This document shows positions 13,760 through 28,398 of a DNA stretch of 64,000 nucleotides, piece by piece (position 1 is the first letter of the stretch; every line of letters starts with the position of its first letter). Below the pieces are notes generated by a model. That model saw nothing but the letters and a program-made list of their open reading frames with translations, was not told the origin of the DNA and did not search any database. The stretch comes from Hyaloperonospora brassicae (lineage: Eukaryota; Oomycota; Peronosporomycetes; Peronosporales; Peronosporaceae), in NCBI GenBank assembly GCA_947650285.1, contig CANTFL010001225.1:22392-86391 (forward strand). The letters are read 5' to 3'. The position numbers and the translations under genes are program-made.

Positions 13760-16700
13760 CGACGGAGACTTACAGTAGCGTTTCCGAATTCCCCACTTTA
13801 TTTATAAATTATTATATTAGACATGTTAGTTTGATGTTCTAGGACATTCGAATAAGGATACGAAAAAGACATAAGTTATCATTGTATCAAGCATAGAGTA
13901 CAACGGGTTAGTAAATTTAGGCTTTAAAAATTTACTGTTTCAGATTAATATGCATCACCACATATAATATAACTTGTTGATCAAACGACCGAACCTTCGA
14001 TACTTACCTTATACGACCTGACTTGATATTTATTCTAAATTTAAGCTTTTATGTATATTCGCACTACTAATTGACTTGTAGTGCGAGTAGCTTCGCTCAT
14101 TGATCAGAAGACACATGCGTCTCCTCAGAAATGAAGTTTATAGAATGAGTACCCGCAAGGATGACGCAAGAGGAAGAGGCAATACACAGGTTGGCAGAGG
14201 CGACATTGCTAATATATTTTTAGAAATACGCGGATAAAAGTAACGCAACATAGATTAAGTGTATAAAATGATTGCACTGTAAAGTGACAGGTACAGAAAA
14301 AATTCACAGTTCATCTTGTTGAAAAGGGGGTTTAGATAGAGATATCATAAATGCTTGTTACACTTAGAATTATGATAACTGGCACTTCGAATTGTACGTA
14401 TTTCTGTTCTCAAAGCCTATAAATTCTGTAATATTATCTAGTTTTTAATTTTTCGTGTCGAAGTGAAATTATACGCCTCTATCTCTGCAGCCATAATAGA
14501 TATAGTTTTTGATTAAGCGTAACGCGAAAACTTTCAAAAATGGTGAAAAATATATAAAACTGGAATGATTTAAGCTCAACCTTGAGCGACGTCTGATCCA
14601 GTGTTTTTTAAAACCCATTAATAACGCGCTTAAGTAGAATAGTACGCTATTAGTTTTCAGCTAGATCATTCATTGGGCGTGTATCGCTGAGCGGTCTCAA
14701 TTAAACGACAAATTTCACGACGTAAACTGTATATTTTTTAAGACAGTTTCTCGGCACAGCTTGAAGAATACATGACCCGAGTACCGAATATAGGTCATGA
14801 GCAAGTGGGTATTAAGAAGATTGCTTATATTGCTATTGCTCGTCTGTAAAACTAGCTAGACAATGATAAGGAGGAAACTGCATTAATGATTAATTAGGAA
14901 GGTATTGCAAGTAATATCGCTAATAACCCCATAATTATCGCTCGCGAGACGGTACACTTGTGGACGATAAGGTATCTTTATTTTTTTAAAATAAAGTCAA
15001 CACAAGCAAATACGTTCATTCCTTCAGCATCGTTATTGGTCCATAGCAATATTATTCGTATCTTTACGTTGACGTTGGTACTTGATTGTATAGCATCTAG
15101 TAATGTATTTGCCTGGTATTGAATATAATGAATATATTAAGACAACCGTCGCGGTTTACATAATATGATGGGGCTCCTTCGTATCCAGTAGAATTGCCGA
15201 CAGTTATGCAAATGCGAAAAGTAGTGGAAGTGACACTATTAAATATATTTCGACATAGGATAGTAATAAATATTATTCAGGACATGATTTTATGTAGGGA
15301 AAAAACAAAAAAATACTTGCCTCAACTGTACCAGATTTAACAAACGTTCCAGCTATGTAATGAAGAAATTGATATGACATTTAACTTACAATATTCCCTT
15401 CACAGTAAAATTTAACAATAAAATCTAGTCATATATAATAATATCCTCGAGCTATACATATATAAAAATTTTACAAACAGCCGACTTTTACTAACATCTC
15501 TTTTCACAAAAATACCCCTTCATCTTGACATGCATGTCGTATATTTTAATTTTAGTGTCATCTTGTCAAATAAACCCTTAAACATACCAACTTTAAAATG
15601 TGCAGCGCATTATTCGGCTACCAAATTAGAGTTTGAATTATTTGCTTCGTGATAGCTATTCGAGACAAAATATATAACACTGTCTATATCTACTCAACAT
15701 ACAACTTAGAAACGCAGAAGTGCTGCTGAATTTTTCCGTGGACCGCATATATTGGCTATGGCACGGAAATTCCATTTTACAGAACGTTAGCAACATATGC
15801 ACCGTAATTCGGTCAAGCGTAAAAACTAATTGTCTTTTACTAGGTTTATCGAATATATGTGTGCCAAACTAATGATAAAATGCTGAAGATATTTCTTTCT
15901 GACAGGAAGGAATGTTTAATCGGATGATTGAATATCCTATATGACCGTCATTGGTAAGGTATGTGGGCAAAGATCTATCTAATGATAATTGAAGACCAAA
16001 GAATAGTCAGTGCAATATCGTTCTTACGAATTCTGAAGCATACTAGTGTTAGATTTTTTGTATTTATTGAAGTGGACAACTGAGGTGAGGTAAAGACAGA
16101 CACGGATAATATGTAGCACATTAAATTGATGGCACGAAACGCCTGCGACATCCTACTTTCGTATTTAAAAGTAAAGCATATAATGTATCTTCGTGAGTGA
16201 TCGAACTTACTGCATCACATCGTTGCGCACACAGGGATTTTGCCCAACAAAAATAGAGTTGTGCCTATTATATGCATGCCGTTTTAAGGAATTATTTCTT
16301 AAACAAAAAACCTATTAGCACATACAATGATGGCCCTATCAATATATAACTATCTTAAGCGGGTAGGATCTATCGGTATAGTATTGACGGTTAATATATA
16401 ACAACAACAAAAGAAGCTTTGTTTATACAGCTAGTATGATATGTTTTTTCAGGGTAGGTTTACGCTCCAAACCATACTTGTAAATTTTAACAGTCGCGCT
16501 ATCGCAAATAATCCTTAGCGTAAGAGGTTCACATCATGAGCAATGTCAGTACTCATGCGTTGTATTGTTTCCTAGTCCTTGTCCCAAGATATTTCGTACA
16601 CGCGACGATCACATAATTGTACCAATACAATGATGCCAAGGCTTTTCGAACGTGATTCGCCTGGTATTGATCATAATTAAATGCGATCAAGACTGCTCTC

Positions 16701-19700
16701 ACTATATGGTTCCAGTATTCCATACCGAATCCTTCATGCCTTTTGACAGCAATGTGTTTCCTTTTTTCTTTTTTTCATTAAAACAATTTAATTCAATATA
16801 AAAAATAAATAAATTTTATTGTAAGTCAAGTTTAATCTTCTTTTTAATTAGGGTACCACTAATGCTGTGGCAGCTGTGGCAGCTGAACCGTCTTTGATAC
16901 ATAATCCACGTTTTTTTTCCACATAAAAGTCATCTGCTGATATCTTAATCGCATCAATATAACTGAAGGCGTGTCAGACGCGATTTGACAAAGTATATGC
17001 AACAACTAAAAACGGCTACTTTCGAATGTTGTTGTCGGGCAATAAACTTTACCAACGCGCCTGAGGTATTGCGTCAACGCACGATAATTTTTTTAAAATT
17101 TCATGTACAGCAATTATTTTTTTGGATAAAAAATACAGGGTATACAATTCTTACTCTGTTGTATTCATCAAATACCAAAATGAAAATTATTGTATCATCG
17201 GCTACATGACGATAGATAATAAACCGCTGCTTGAGGAAATAACCGAAATGTGATATAATAAGAATATTTATAAGTTCAGATTTAAGCTTTAGTAACACCA
17301 AAAATTCTCGGGCATTAAAAACTGGGCATGGCAATTACAATTGACATTTGAACGGTCTTAATCGATGTCTGTATCTTACACTTTCAACATATCCGCGCTT
17401 TAGTACAGTGATACAAAATTTAAGAATCATTTTATTTTGTGACGCCTAAATGTTTGTTCACACTATTCACCAGCGTGAAATTTTATAAATAGTATGGAAT
17501 AAAAAATTTAAAAAACTGGAAGAGATGCTGACAATCTTTTTTTGCCAACGTACATTTTTCGTTACTGCGGGATTTTAATTAATATTAATATACCGAATAT
17601 CATTTTACATCCCGTTGTATCTATCCTCGTTTGTATAGATTGTACATATATACTGTGTTAATAACTGCAAATTGAGATGTATAAATAGCTATAAGCTTCA
17701 TCTTCACTTTACCCCTCAGTATCAAAAAAAATGGCTTTGGACTTAATGGTTTATTTAAAGCGCAAAGATCACTAGTGGACTTGCTGAATACAACACGCAA
17801 TATTATATAAATACCAGAAAATACGAGATACTTGACTAACCAATGTTCTCCATTACACATAGTTCCCAAACCTAGTGACCGAGTGGAAAAGAAATGGCAC
17901 CCGTATCAGGAGGTAAATTGATCAATTCCCGCAAAACGACGGTAGGATTACACATTACAGGGAAGTGGCTTACGAAGCCGTATATAGTGAATAGTACGTC
18001 TACCCTGACAGAGATAAAACATATTTTATCTATTGGTGTCTTTCTTTGTTGCAAAAGGAATTTTGCTGAGATGACATCTCATAAAGAGCTATGTGCACCT
18101 TGTTTGATGTGTTCGCCGATATAGTCATACTTACATCCTGGTAGCAATTTTTGCAGAATATGATACTGTAAAAATAGAAGCGAACTTATTTATCTTTTTA
18201 AGATCAGGGTATAAAAATATTTTTTTGAAATCGTCATCCAAACCAGATTCCTCATCTCGTAGTATGTTGAGCGAGCAATGTAATTCTTACCGTGATTAAT
18301 AAATCGAGGTCACGAACAGACTTCATGATTTATGAGTTGACCTCGTAATTTTTCGAGAAATTAGCATCATATGTGTGCCTTTAGTAGTCCAAAATACATA
18401 ATAAAGTTCGCCGCATCTTCTTAGGGTTATTTTGTGAAATAATGTGCCCAAAAGGGCAATTCTGAAATAATAAAATAAAGATTTGAATTTAGACATCGAA
18501 CGCCTAGGTGAATATAACACTGTACAATGGAAAATCATAATATTATTTTTAAATTAAAAAGTTCCCTAGAATTTTAGTTTCAATACACAACAATAGGGTT
18601 CCAAAAACACGCTTACCGAATTTTGAATAGTGCAGGGTAATATAGCCAACTTTTTTCTCATATAATGCAAAAAAGAGTGCGTTGGATAAGTTAGAGATTC
18701 AGTCGAGTGCTAAAAATTACAATCGCGTTTACCAATTTATTTTTTGATAAATAAAGAAAATACCAAATTATGCTATTAGATGTAAGCTTAAAAATACCAC
18801 ACAAATCACTCTGCAGCAACAAAATGTTTAAAGCTTTACTAAAACTCTTAATTCCATCGGCAGTGCATGCAGGATATTGGATATAAAAATGTTGCGTAAT
18901 AATATCCATACATATATTACCGCAGCATGTACTATGTAACTTAACCAGTTATATATTCTACGATCTCGTTCTTAACATACAAACAAGCGTGTAGATGATA
19001 ATATAAGTTATAATTTACCATTGTATTTATATATTAAAACTATTATTAATTTCATGCCGTGCCAATGCCTTTTCCTTTGTACCATTCATATGCGTGTTGC
19101 AATTAAAAATACAAATCGGGTCATATCAAGGCTTAAACTATCAAATTTGTCGAAACGGATTTAAATATAAAATGTGTAGGTGAATTTGGTCATATATGAT
19201 CGCCTTTCATTGCGGAAAAGATTTAATTCTGATCTTTTAGCTCAGTAATCTTTTCCCTTTAAAAGTTGCAGCATACTTTTATTTATTTTTTTCATTTGCG
19301 TAATCATTTTCCGAAATTGTTTAATTCGCCATGGTTATTTGATGCTATCATATATAAATAAAGATAATACTAAGTGTGACTTCACCAGAGTTAATCATAA
19401 ACATTAAAAAAGATAAGATGTGGATGAATGATATCCGCATAATATAAAACTTGAGGTATTTTTTTAATTAACACAAACAATAAACACGTACGACCCTTTT
19501 TAAATATATTTCACATGCTGCACTTATAGTTTTGTTGCAATATATTACTAGATACACGCTCCGATATCACATTAAGTTTTTCTCTTTTAAAAAATTGTGA
19601 AGTGTCACAAGCGCTACAGCAACACTGGTATGACATCTCATAGTTTTTACACGACATTTTTACACAGTTATATATTCATGATCCATGGCATGAGATTCGT

Positions 19701-22700
19701 TCTGCATCCCGTCTATTCGGTTTCCTATTTTATATTGTGTTGTTAGAATTATGATTGACCAGATTTTCCTCCATATGCGGATAAATGTTACCCTGTTGCT
19801 GGTAAAGGTATCATAAATACACGTATCTCTTGCGTTAAATTAAAGGTGTTATAGGCTCTGTTAGGGTAGAGGTACGAACCACTGTCTCCGGGTTATAAAA
19901 TACTACTTGGAAATGTATAAGTCCACCGTTCCTACGCGTGAATTGATTTACGTACCTCCCAATGTCCATTTCAATGCTTTCCTACTCAGCCGCCCAAACT
20001 GGTCATAGTATTGCGCTAAAGAGTGAACTGGGCTATTCGAAAGGTTTTTTAAAGCGCTGACTTTGCCTTTTTCATTACTTATGATACACAAAACATTATA
20101 GATAAAAAGATTATTGCACTATAGGTTAGCTTTTTCGTGGTCTTGTAATAAAATTAGTGTAATAGTAGATATCATAACGGTGTTATAGCATCAGGAAGTA
20201 CCTTTGACTCGACCATTATCTTCTCATCGACTACAGAAACGATTGGCGGCTTCAGGGCTATATCTCCGGATCAATCGCTTCTACCGGTTGCGGTTATGCG
20301 CATTAATAAGAGCGGTCATTCTTAGGAAATATTTATAAATCATATTGCTGACACGTATATAGTACATATACTCTGATCCAGATAGGATGATTTTTACCCA
20401 TGGACGAAACAACCCAACTTTGCCTCTTACATTAAAATATACATTGAAAAGATTTTTTATCTACATTATCGAACTTCCAGCTTCAACATTGACGTTGATA
20501 TGCTCAATAAAATTTGATAAGTCAATACCGACTCCTTCCTATAACAAGTTATATATAGTTATGGTGAATTTAGTTTTGTTGTAAGGAATATGTGATATTT
20601 GTGCTACTATTAAATACCTAAGATAACCACCACGGATTAGATGATTCGTTTCTTTAAACGAAAATCGAAATCAAACTTCGATTAGGCACTACAATCATTT
20701 TCATATGCGCTGTATTTATAGGTTCCTGTTTTTGTGATATTAAGAAATATATCCTTAAGTTTTGGTACGAACATAAACATCGATTGGAAAGATCAAATTT
20801 AGGTCATTTTTTTTGACAAGTGTAGATAATTTCGGTAAACTTTACCCAGAAATTTTATCTTATCAAGCAGTCTGACGTCATTTGTAGGTCAAGATATGAA
20901 CTGTTACTGAATGATAAATTGAGATTTCAATATTTGCCAATCTAATAAGACTGCCGTAGGTAAGTCTACTTTTATATTTATTGAGCAATATGATCGTTCG
21001 CGATAATGCCCCGTCTTAATAATAAATTGCTGGAATTGGTAGGTACGTGTGTATAAATCGTATCGTATATAATTGTTTAAGGTCTACTGCTAATCTTGAA
21101 GTTAGTATCGCGAGATAATCTACCAATTTTTTGTGATCTTAAACCTGTTAGCCCAAGATATCATTAAGCCAAGCATTTTTTAATTGGTAAATATATCCTC
21201 GCACGCGTCCTTTTTGAAGCTTGGAGATAATTATATGTGTAAGAAAGCGTTTCAAATGACGATGATCGTGTAGAAAAAGGCTCTGCTATAACAAGAGAAG
21301 GTACGGTGGAATCTTCACATTGTAAAATATACCCTCATTATGTTATTTTTCCCCTTTTTAGTCTATAGTCCATCACTATAGTCTATCTCTTACCATAGAA
21401 GACTCTACAATATCCTTAGACTTTTTTCAGCAAGCCACAACACCCTAACATGCAATCTACAGTACGGCCGACACACCAAAAAAAATCAAACGCCATAATT
21501 TACCAATTTCTTAAGCATCTAATAACAATGCCGGATGTACAGGAACGCTAACAGTATCCGGTAGCTTTTTTAATTACCCAGCTGTACAAATACTTAAAAG
21601 AAGCACATTTTCATTATATATCAAAAGAGTTCCTACTTTGTTTATCTATTTTGTGTGCCTTTATTGGCTTATATTATTGCAAATGATAGATTATATAAAC
21701 GAAAGAGACCATATTATGGCCGATGAAGTTTTGAAAAGACGTAGAATAGGATACAATTATTTAAAAGCATATTTTTCATCGAATGAGCGATAACTAATAG
21801 GCAGTTTTAAAATTAGAGGTTTTTAAAAGAAATACAAATACTTATTGATTCTTATGATGTCGAAAAAAAGCTTTACTTCTCGATTGTATATTGTGCGCTG
21901 AATGGTAATTTTGCATAATTTAAAAATACGATAAGGTCAATTTAGATAAGGCATTAAATGACAATATAAATACTTATGGTTTTTGTCTCTTCATCAGTCC
22001 TAAGATTATTTTCAATGAGGCTTTACAACCCATAAGCAAGAAGATAAAAAAACCTTTGTGGTATTATTTTACTTTTTTACATCCTGTGAAATAATCAGGC
22101 TCACAATATATACGTATGATGGCTTTAAGCGTTTGAATAGCACCCCAATTCAATTAAAATTTATTCGATAGCTCATTTTTAAATTCGAGTAATGATATAC
22201 CTACATATGAGCGACAACATCGTAACGTGTGTAGCGATCTTCGCACAAACATCCAATGTGCACTTTGGCGCTATCAAGACACCCACAAGAAAATCAAATA
22301 AGCTTATTTCACTTTAATTAAAATACTAACGCACGGCCAATTTAGTATATTCACCAAACTAAAAATGATTAGTATATAGATTTCTTCTTCGCACTAGATA
22401 TATTTGGTGAAGCAATAATCAGGTGGGCTATTGATAACGTATAAAAAGGTGGTAAGCGCTATAAGTTCATTCGACAGACACAAGATGTAAATTTAACGAA
22501 CAAAATTAATATTTATGATCATGGAAGCTGCAGCACGTCGTCTTGGATTGTTAAACAATATATATATTTAGATATCGAATGTGGAATAGTTAACGCCGAT
22601 CTCAGCAAATATTTTCGCGATTTCAATTATAAGCTCAAGTGTTTCATATTAGGCGTATGACAAGTTACAGCATAATCCCAAGTGAATATAAATTTGTTAT

Positions 22701-25700
22701 AAAATCCAAGCCACACATAAAATCTTGGGGAACAAAACATATATTATTACAGTAAACAACAACTTTTCAGGTCTAAAATGTTTTTTGTTCTTCGTCTTGT
22801 AAAGTAATCGGAATGCATAGAGCTTTTCTGCGTTGGCCTGTTTAATATAAATCGCCCTACATTAAAAAAAATATTATATATAGTAGGTTATATATCGCGA
22901 TAAGGCCCATACTAATGTACATTTATTTTGTTTTACAAGAGAACGCCACCTATATCATCAGTAGTACTGATGGCTCTCACGCCTAAATTAAAAAATATGC
23001 ATTGAAGCGTTACATCTATCGGTTCGAAATTTAAATTTGCGCTATATTTTACATTTTATGTGCACTGTGGGATGGTCGTGCAGCGAAGATACGAGGAGTA
23101 GGAGGGATTGTAATTATAACGGAGAGAATGACGGCATTTTTATTGGATAATGGGAAATAGACGTAGATAGAATTTCGTCGTTGTTTATATTGTCATATAT
23201 GCTCGTTAGGAGGATAGGTTCTCACCGTGGACAAGCACATTGTACTCCAGAGAAAAACTTCGTCGTCTGATTAATCTTGCTATATGAAAACTTCTAGACA
23301 TGATGTCATAACGTTCGTTTAAAAGCGTCCAAATCCAATCATATCGTTCATACGCCTTTTGAGACGTATTGTTTATCAAAGCTCTCCTTGTTTACTCGTA
23401 CGATATTCAGTTTTGCATTGCGCTGTATGCTACAGTGTCGGTCATTCGCATCCGAAACGTCAAAAACTGTGATTGCTTAGAATAAAAAGTTATTCTGTCC
23501 ATAATGTATTACATTTTTGTCAAACTTTAAAGATCCGCTTATAAACTGGAATTGTGTTTGTGTTGCAGCAAAATGCTGCAATACCTTGTCATCATTTGAC
23601 TTGAAACGATTTTCTAAACAGTAAATGTACCGGCAAAAAGATGCTGTTCTGCGTAAATAGATGTAGTTAAATGTGTGGCAGAGAAATAATCCATGATGTG
23701 ACAAAAAATAAAACATTCTTGCGCAAATTACTAGAGACAAATCATAGCTCCTAATATACGCTGACCGAAAACTTTATGTGATGCTCAATCATAACCACAT
23801 TAGAAACATTATAGCATGTTCCTTAAAATTGCCCGAAGCCCCGTCGCATGTTTCTTGTTGGCGGCGATAGCTCCTTCCATAAGGCAGCTTTACTTTTTGT
23901 TATTGCACATGTAATTTAAAGTGTTTATCATTTAGGACCGTATCATGTTCAAGTTTGAATCCTTATTAACTAGAACAACAATATCTAATAATCTATTTAT
24001 AGTACTAGATATCACACCTTCAGACAATATCCCCTAATGCGATGTCTCTACGTCACCAGCTGTAAAAAGGTGTAGTAATGGATCAAACCTATGAACCAAA
24101 ACGTCCTGGAAGTCAATCACTTTGCTCTTTACTCATTTACGTAAAAATTGTGACGATACTAGTATAGTAGGATCGTACAACTACTTTATACTTATACATC
24201 TGACATGTCTCGAATATTAATTCATGTATTAATACCCTAATAAAACAAAATCATCATCGAGAAACCTCTAAAAAAGAAAAACTTCAAATAGATGATCACC
24301 TATAAATATAGAATATTTCCAGTATCAGAATATGGAAATATATTCTTTATCGACCACTTATCTTAAAGTAGTGTCGTATAGAATGGTGAATAAAATTATC
24401 GTATTTCATATGCAATAAAGAATGAAGATTTCAACCTGAAATGATGAATGTAAATTAAAACTGAACCCGAATATTAAAACGGAGTCTATTGCAGTCAAAC
24501 GTAGTCAGACATACTTAAATGATATATCGAGCTGCCATCTAACCTTTTTATTCGTTGAGTGCACAAAAAATAATATATATAAATAGCTAATTCGGGGCTT
24601 AGTATGCGGGCCTGCAAGCATATCATTACTTTTCGATTTGCAAAGTCCATGTTGTTCAGTAAAGTATGACTTACTGCATGCACCTTATGAATTTATTCTA
24701 CCTATACCATGTAATGCTTGCGATCCAGCAATATTTTTCTTTCATATCGCTACGTTGCTGCGCCCAAAAGATCGATCAGTCGGTGACGCGAGCAATACAT
24801 CAAACTAAGGTGTGATAGAATTGGCATATGGCCTTACTGTACATTTGTAACCTTTTTAATGAAAACATGTGCCATAACAACCATAAAAATTTGTGATCAG
24901 TTAAATCGTAGTTTCTGTGGGTGCAGTATACCTGATTACATCGAATCGCAGTCGCCACTGGTAAATCTCGATTATACACGCTTCGATATATAACCACTTA
25001 ATAGTCGTTTCCATAAAATTTTGTGAGGCAATGTTTACTTAATGTATTTATGTAATTGTGTGACAATACGACTATCTATACATCTATATATGCGGTATTT
25101 AAACGTACTAATACACAATACATATGTTAAAGATAGTAATGCTAACGTTTTCACACTTATTATAGCATTTTTCACCCAATTCGCTCAATACACACTCTAT
25201 TATTCCATGTGATTTTGTATAGAAAAAGTGTTTTCACAAAACCAACATAAGCTCTTCCATTGTATGACTACTTTCTCTTTTAGAAGAATGATGCTTGTCG
25301 ATGCGATAAATAAATCAAAGATAGGAGGTTAAAGGATAGCACTGCTAATGATCTAACTTATATAAGATATTATTCGTCAATCCTATCTCAACCCATTGTA
25401 CATTAGTTCTGTAAAAAGCAATTAATCAACACGTTGACTCTAGGTGATAAATTATTAAATGTGCAAAGTTAATTGTTTTGCTCATCATCTTGTTGTACTT
25501 AATAGAGTAACTTCATGTCTAAGGTAGCGTATTTGTTCCGCAAATTCCGATTTTACCGCAAATGTGAAATTTATTTTCTACTTGTATCCTTGTTAATCAG
25601 CTACCGTCGTACCGTAACAGCATGTGTCTACCCTGTTTGGTCCATGAAATGCGAAAATGGTTGTGTCATTTTAACGCCCGCTATATCCGCAAATTAATAT

Positions 25701-28127
25701 ATATATTGGGGACTTTTATTCCTCCGAAATGTCTTAGGTGGATAAAATTTTGCCAATTATATTGCTATAAGTCTTCGTATACACGAATTCGACTGCAAGC
25801 GACGGTAATGTATAAGTTTTGGACCGACAAGAGCTACAAATCTAAATTATTCGTGCATTTATATGCATTCGAGTTTTTTCTGAATGCTTTCGCGCTTGCA
25901 TTTGCTTAATGATACAGTATGCGCCAATTATTGCTGATATACAGCTCTATATTTCCGTACCACAAATCTTAAAGAGTCTGCTTTGCCCTATATCCGAATC
26001 GCATACATAAACTTAGGCGTAGACGAGGGTACGCCTATATAATTTAGGGTATTTAGCGCTCTAAAGTTTTTATAATAGATCTAATGCAATTTTTTATATT
26101 CTATTTGGAAATCGTTTACCGACACAAGCCCACCAGGGACCAAGAAGAATAGGAAGCGAGTCATACTTCGGCACTTCGTTATTATATTATATTTGTAGAG
26201 TACAATTGGCTTCGTTGGACCATACTGAAATATTAATTTGAGCATACACTTAAATCAAAAAATGAGTCTACGTCATTTATTTTAGCACTAATGGGCGCAA
26301 CTATCCGCACCCAGTAACTCTGGTTTAGCTTACTTAATAGACATACATGTCTTTATGAGTAGATTATAAATCAAGCGTCATTGAACGACCGTATACTATA
26401 TATACCCAGCATAAACGGACCGTCTAATGCTCTTTCGGCAAATTCGAGATTACGCAATTTGACAAATGTATCGTCATTGTATCCAACTACTAAAACCGGA
26501 ATTTAAATGCCAAAAATATAACCATAATATTCTTCCGATGCGGGTGGATGACAGTAGTAATATTCGTGTGGAATGAAAGCTAGAATATACGTTTCTAGAG
26601 ATCCACTCAATCATTTTCGTTTGTTGCTTGTGACCATTTCTATTCCATATTTTTATTATTAAACAATAGATCGTATTACCATTGTTCTCGTTGATTTTGA
26701 ACACCTCTTTAGCGGATTGAATCATTTATGCTAATTCGGAATGATGAAATGTATATAGGAGCTAGCTATATTACTGGTATGCATATAAACACAACCACAA
26801 GACAATTTCCTTTTATACGAGTCGGATAGCACAATATTATGGTAGGTATAAAAATTTAGATATCACAATATTGACTTCTAGGGTAAGCAAAAGGTTTCTA
26901 CTGAGCACTGTCCATATGAGTTGGTCCAATCCGAATCCTGGTATTCTAATGTATTTATCTATGATAATTAGAGTGCGTCAGATTTGTTCGATATATGGAC
27001 GATAAGTGTTTAGACATATTTAGGAATTCTTACGATTTCGACGAAAAAGAAGGCGGATATTGATACTTTAAATCGGAAATTCAGTTGTTTGTTAAATGGA
27101 GTCGTAATATTTTCTGCGTCGCTGGAAATGATATTGTAGAGCAATGGATACAAACCTGTTCCATTGCAACACTATCATGTTTTATAATTTTGGACTAAGT
27201 GCAAACATAATATAAAAAATATTTTTTTACTGATTGAGATTAGTTATCGCAGGTATCAATCTCCTACGTAACCCTTAATACATTTTGTACAGTCCTGCAA
27301 TACTGGCTAATAAATGTCTTAGCTGCATTGGCGTGTTTGAATCTATTTTAGCGATTAAAATGTGATCTTGCTACTTATACGTTTTAGCTAAATATATCAT
27401 CGTTGGCTATCCCCAAAAATCAAATATTGTTTATGTATACAACCCGATAGTTTACAATCCTAGATATTGTTAATAGCTCTTTATTTGACATTATATTGTA
27501 GAAGCAAAATTAACAAAAGTTTCATACAGCTTATTTGTCGACCACGTTCTATCTTGGAACGTAAGCATTTTATCTAGATCTACAATGTTACTTAAAGTCG
27601 GCAGAACACTTGTTTTTTATCACACTCGCTTCATATTGCGATATGATAATTTCCTGACTCAGACGATAGAGTTACTACCGTTGTTTCTCTCTTTCACATA
27701 GGTAGCTGTTTAAAGTACTTTTATAGATACCAAATCATTTTTTCACTCTTTCAGTCGCATATTTTCGTCTTTAAACCATGTAAAGAGCAGTATAGTAATC
27801 CATACAATTGTGACCGTATGGGCCTCATACATCAAACCTTGCTCTTCAAATGATCCATTGTTTTCGAAGTAGGATTAATGACGATTTGGGCGTGAGCTAG
27901 CAATGTAGCGGCCCATTTGCACGCACCAACAATATGCCTATAAAAGGGAACATATTTAAGATTTGATACAGAAACGTAGGACATATCTAGACGTATCGAT
28001 GCTGTTCATACTCTGATACCAATACTTCACGGAGCTTAAAAGCCGATACTTATACAAATATATAATTTTTACGAAGAAGCTTAACCCTAACTCACGTCTC
28101 AAGCACGCATGTTATTAGGATTATAGC

Positions 28128-28147
28128 AATTTTGTTTAAACAAAATT
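28128..28147. repeat. 20-bp perfect palindrome
   Basis: AATTTTGTTTAAACAAAATT is its own reverse complement, centred on the PmeI-like GTTTAAAC. It lies in AT-rich non-coding DNA. A chance origin is not excluded in a sequence this AT-rich. Confidence 0.5.
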
Positions 28148-28377
28148 TTAGTCTGTATTATTAATCGGCGATATATGCTCATTATGACTGCAAGAGCCGG
28201 TCAACTCATAATTGTTACCCATTGGCTGACAACTTATATATTACTCGTTAGATACACGGTCACGACGTAAATTACTTGTTTAATCGATTGCATTGTAAAC
28301 CTGATTGCATAAAGATGTATTGTCGTAAATTTGCTTTGTAAGATCTGCGGAGGCGTGCGTAATACAATGCGGAAACA

Positions 28378-28398
28378 CCACATTGTGTCACAATGTGG
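28378..28398. repeat. Palindrome with 10-bp arms
   Basis: CCACATTGTG and CACAATGTGG flank a single T. The arms are GC-balanced in an AT-rich region, and the structure lies about 230 bp from another perfect palindrome. It could be a protein-binding dyad or a remnant of an element end. Nothing nearby decides. Confidence 0.5.

Noticed and set aside
17872..18124. Overlapping 60- to 76-codon frames on both strands near 18 kb
   Set aside because: Both strands are open, and there is no motif or compositional change from the flanks.
2344..20647. Shared 11-mer CCACCACGGAT at 2,344 and 20,637 as a dispersed repeat
   Set aside because: Many shared 11-mers are expected by chance in a 64-kb window, and the similarity does not extend convincingly.
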